A stretch of 64,000 nucleotides of DNA from Hetaerina americana (lineage: Eukaryota > Arthropoda > Insecta > Odonata > Calopterygidae), in assembly GCA_022747635.1 (NCBI GenBank), contig JAKTNV010000004.1:91589552-91653551 (forward strand). The letters are read 5' to 3'. This document shows positions 60,681-64,000 of this stretch, in pieces. Numbering within the stretch: position 1 is the first letter of the stretch; each line of letters starts with the position of its first letter. The translations under genes were made by a program, and so were the position numbers. Under the pieces are notes generated by a model. That model was not told where the DNA came from. It ran no database searches and saw only the letters and a program-made list of their open reading frames with translations.

Positions 60681-62150
60681 CCGACATGAATGGGAAAAAC
60701 AATCGTGTGCTATCCATTTGGTTTCACGGTGATTAGCTTTCCGAGATTGCCTGCCGCATCCCCGTGATCCGCACGAACGCGAGCAAGCAAAGGCCTCAAC
60801 GCACGGAATGAAGTCGAGCGTGGAGCAATTTGACACAAGTTTAAGAAAGCATGTGGTTAAAAAGATGAGTCGTTCACGTAATAGTAAGTCATTTCTGGAT
60901 TACTTGAAGAAAATTAATCGTATGGAGAGGAATTGCTTCAGTCCAAGTCATTTTTTGATGCATTCGTACCAGCTTAAGAAATATTTTTTTGATAATGACC
61001 ATTATCTTACCCAATAAGTCATGATTCCATAATAAATAAATGTAAAATGGTGCAAATGATGAATTAAGGCATTAAATTTTTGAATCGCATCACATGTAAC
61101 CATGGAGAGAAACTCTGTATAGCCGACACAAAATTGCCTTTTCCAACCCGTTGGGTGGATTCTACAGGTTGCACACATGTGTAATATACTTGATCATATA
61201 CAAGGTATAATCTATTAAACATGTGTCAATTGTGAGCGGGTTTTATGGAGAGTGAAAATTTAAATTAGGTGTGCAGAACGTCTTGGTAAATTGTTAGCCA
61301 ATACGAAGTGTAAACTATATTCAAATAACTACGAAAACTATCAAATATTTTTAAGCATAAACAACCGCAAAACATAGAATATGTGAAGCCTATGAAATTG
61401 CTACTTATTACGGCCTCAAATGCGTTATATATCCAGGTCAGCATGTATTTTGTTGCGTAATTTTCTCCGTTCAGTAATTATGCTTGAGTAAGTTCTGTCT
61501 AGGCCTTAACAATTGATTGCTAGTTTATGCGTTTAACTAGATGGAGCAAATACTAATCAAAAGCATACATTTCATGGACATATCGTTGATGCTAAACAGG
61601 TTTTCATTCTTGGTTAATAAGTCTTCTCAGACTCGATCACTGCACACTAGGATTGCACAATTCTATTGTTCAATCGGGTAGCAAATTCAGCGAAACTGAG
61701 TTGAATGCAATCATTTGGCTCGTGAAAAGGTCTGCTCAATTAGAGCAAACCCATATTTACGACGGCGCCTCACAATCAACGGGGTGCCCACTTTATCGAC
61801 CCAATTGGTGCTCTATGTGTATTAATGAGCAATATTTAAAGTCAAAAGTAGTACGGTTCCCTCGAAATCCATTGCTATATCCTCGAGTCTTCTTCGCTTA
61901 ATGCAATATGGACAGACAGTTGGTCATAATCCATACATAATTCGTAAAAAAATATTACTCGCCAGTCCATGAATGTAGCAAGTAATGTCCATCGGGTGCT
62001 TACCATAATTTCGACTATTCATTTTAATGACAATACATCTAGCTTTTTTAAGCGTGACTTCAGTCAATAGGCTCACTTATTTACTTGTTAATAGCTTACG
62101 CTTGAAGAGCACTCCATTTTCTATTTTGAAAACTCTTCCTGATTCTGCAT
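60680..62150. other. AT-rich non-coding stretch
   Basis: No gene recognised. An 82-codon plus frame at 61,653-61,901 has even composition but no known domain. Confidence 0.45.
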
Positions 62151-62960
62151 ACCCCGTGCAGCAGGTTTCCCTTCGCCTCTATTCGAGTCGTGTTTTAGAG
62201 GGGTGATTGCGCCACCGAGCCGGCTCCCAGCACTCGCGAGTAGTCCGGGGACAGGGGCGCGACCTCACGGCGGAACTCCGCGAAAGGAGATGCAATGGTT
62301 ATGAAAACTCGATGGCGGGACACGACGCAGTGCCTTATTTAATCTCCCCCTAACGCCACATCGCATCACCCCGACCCCCTTCCTCCCCCGCCTCCCCCAA
62401 ATACTCCAATCCCTCCTTCCCTCCTAATTCTGTCCCAAGACCGCCACGCACCTCCCGATTGCGACTCCCCATCATTCCCTCTCTCCTTCACCCGCTCCAC
62501 TTCCCCACCCACGCACTGAATTCCATTAGAGGGACCCCGAAGGTCTCAAAGTGGGATTCGGTTGGGTTGAAAGCGGGCCGTGCACGGGAGGGTGGAGGGC
62601 TTAAAGGGTTGACGAGAGGCCGGAGAGGGGCGAGGGGAGGACAAGGGGTTGCCATGGTGGCGGCGGCTAAAGGTGCCTCCTCCCTCCCGTAGCCCCCGCC
62701 TCCTCACCGCCCCGCAGATTAGGTTAGGGGCGAAGGGTGCGAGGGGGACGGGAATGGGAGGAGAGTGAGCCGCAGAGCAGCTTCCGGGGGGGCGCGGTTA
62801 GGGCAAATGCAGTGCCCCGTGCCGCGACTGTGCTCCTGACGCCAGACTCTTGCCTGGCGTCCCCTTCCCGGCCCAGTCGCCCTCCTCCCTCCACTCTAAC
62901 CACCCCTGCGGGACCCGCATTTTAAATGAGCGTTGAAAAAATTAATTCTTTTGCGCGATT
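62150..62960. other. CpG-containing GC-rich island
   Basis: C/T-rich at 62,340-62,520 and G-rich at 62,580-62,770, CpG throughout. Plus-strand frames at 62,459-62,692 and 62,737-62,925 are Gly/Arg/Pro-rich. No domain is recognised. Confidence 0.45.
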
Positions 62961-63230
62961 GGTTTTGTCCTGCGTCCTCTTTGCCCCACCCTAACGCACG
63001 ACAAAGAATTTCTCCAAACCCTGGATGAATTTATGTCAAAATCGATTTCGCTTAACTTGCATCAGCGGGTTCATCGAAATTTCCTACACATTTTTTTCTT
63101 CAGGTATTCGCTGATTCCACGAATATTGACAGCAATGATGAATTGTTTTTGCGCTCGTTGAAAAAATGTAGGAGATTAAATTTCTATTTTAATAGAACAG
63201 TGTCACGTAAATGTCTTTTTGATATTTATG
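62960..63230. other. AT-rich spacer
   Basis: Nothing recognised. Confidence 0.5.
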
Positions 63231-63640
63231 AGGAGTGACTACGCGTTGCACTACATCAAACTCGACTGTGAAAATTTCTTTTCTTCTCTCGTGTCTCGTG
63301 CAGGGAATGTGAGTTGGGGTTGCATATCGGGGAGGCGGTTCAGAGGAGATAGGAGGTCGACCGTCGGTCGTCGGGAGAGGAGAAGGGCGCTTTGGACGAG
63401 TCAGCACGCAACAGCCCCGGGGGCCCGGACCCTCGAGAGAGGGCCTAGGAACACTGCACGCCATCTATTTCGATCGGATCCGTTAGCAATCCCCGTTTTC
63501 CATCAAATTACGCCCCAGGAGTTAACTCTGGTTGCGTCAAGCCGCCGTTTTCATTTACGTACGTTCCCGAGAAATTACCGCAACTATCGCACAAGTTATC
63601 GCTGGAGATACTGACAGTTTTTGATAACACTGGGTGACTC
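63230..63640. other. CpG-containing stretch with 131-codon frame
   Basis: Plus-strand frame 63,219-63,614 (131 codons) is Arg-rich (about one in six residues), as CpG-rich DNA tends to give. The minus strand is also open (63,189-63,464). CAGGGAATGTGAGTTGG near 63,301 contains a GTGAGT-type donor consensus but no paired acceptor I can defend. Confidence 0.35.
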
Positions 63641-64000
63641 GACGTGGATTCCTCTTATTATAAGTTTATTTTATTTTACTATTTATCTCTTATCAGCAAT
63701 ATTCATAGCCTTCTTATGCCCATAAGAACCTGCTATTTTGAAGAGAATATTCAAATTTGAACAAAATCTCAGCTGACTACTCATTGTTTATATAGCGAGA
63801 ATGCCTTACTTTAGCATGATTACTTCAATTTGCCATAGTAATTTCCTAGTATATGTAATTTCATTCCTGGAATTGTTACAATCCAATTGGGAATTCCGTG
63901 TAAACTGCGACAGCATTTCCAGGATTTCTGTGGTAAGACAAGATATTATCGGGAGTGTGCATCTTAAATTATTGTCACAATTTATGCTTGCCATTCGGAA
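63641..64000. other. AT-rich end of window
   Basis: Nothing recognised. Confidence 0.5.

Overview
This window looks like non-coding DNA from a metazoan, most likely an arthropod nuclear genome. It has no operons, ribosome-binding sites or bacterial genes. Its background is AT-rich, with long (TA)n and (CA)n microsatellites, an insect-type mariner element and decayed reverse transcriptases of the kind abundant in insects. I could not assign a species. I found no host protein-coding gene I would defend. Almost every open frame over 100 codons is either a product of stop-poor GC-rich DNA (open in several frames and on both strands, Pro/Ser/Gly/Arg-rich) or an unrecognised AT-rich frame. The window is probably intergenic or deep intronic; short host exons cannot be excluded by eye.

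Layout. AT-rich DNA alternates with about 20 GC-rich islands of 0.3-1.6 kb. They lie near 0.9, 3.4, 7.1, 8.7, 11.0, 16.9, 18.6, 20.3, 20.9, 23.0, 26.4, 27.7, 31.1, 35.3, 45.6, 47.2, 48.4, 50.0-51.7, 54.1, 55.4, 60.1, 62.2 and 63.2 kb. Many are strongly strand-asymmetric (polypyrimidine or polypurine), have homopolymeric C/G runs and quadruplex-forming tracts, and keep CpG. The largest CpG-dense island is at 23.0-23.96 kb.

Mobile elements. The clearest is a 757-bp mariner at 37,075-37,831. It has perfect 35-bp terminal inverted repeats, TA target duplications and a large internal deletion. It still encodes the N-terminal DNA-binding half of the transposase (135 aa, minus strand) and a short out-of-frame piece of the C-terminus. 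Four decayed non-LTR reverse-transcriptase fragments lie at about 12.3 kb (minus), 15.3 kb (plus), 42.3-43.5 kb (minus, longest) and 58.2 kb (plus). A tRNA-derived SINE is at 44.6 kb, with weaker tRNA-like heads at 11.5, 13.9 and 36.0 kb. Five scattered places share a short hairpin-like motif of the form CTGA..GATG..CGAAAC. One of them lies beside the left arm of a 50-bp inverted repeat at 56.4-56.6 kb.

No gene set works together here. The biology is transposon decay, possible mariner self-regulation through a truncated transposase, and unusual DNA structures: perfect hairpins at 20.7 and 32.7 kb, a one-base-loop quadruplex tract at 7.34 kb, a Z-DNA tract at 5.58 kb and palindromic TA microsatellites.
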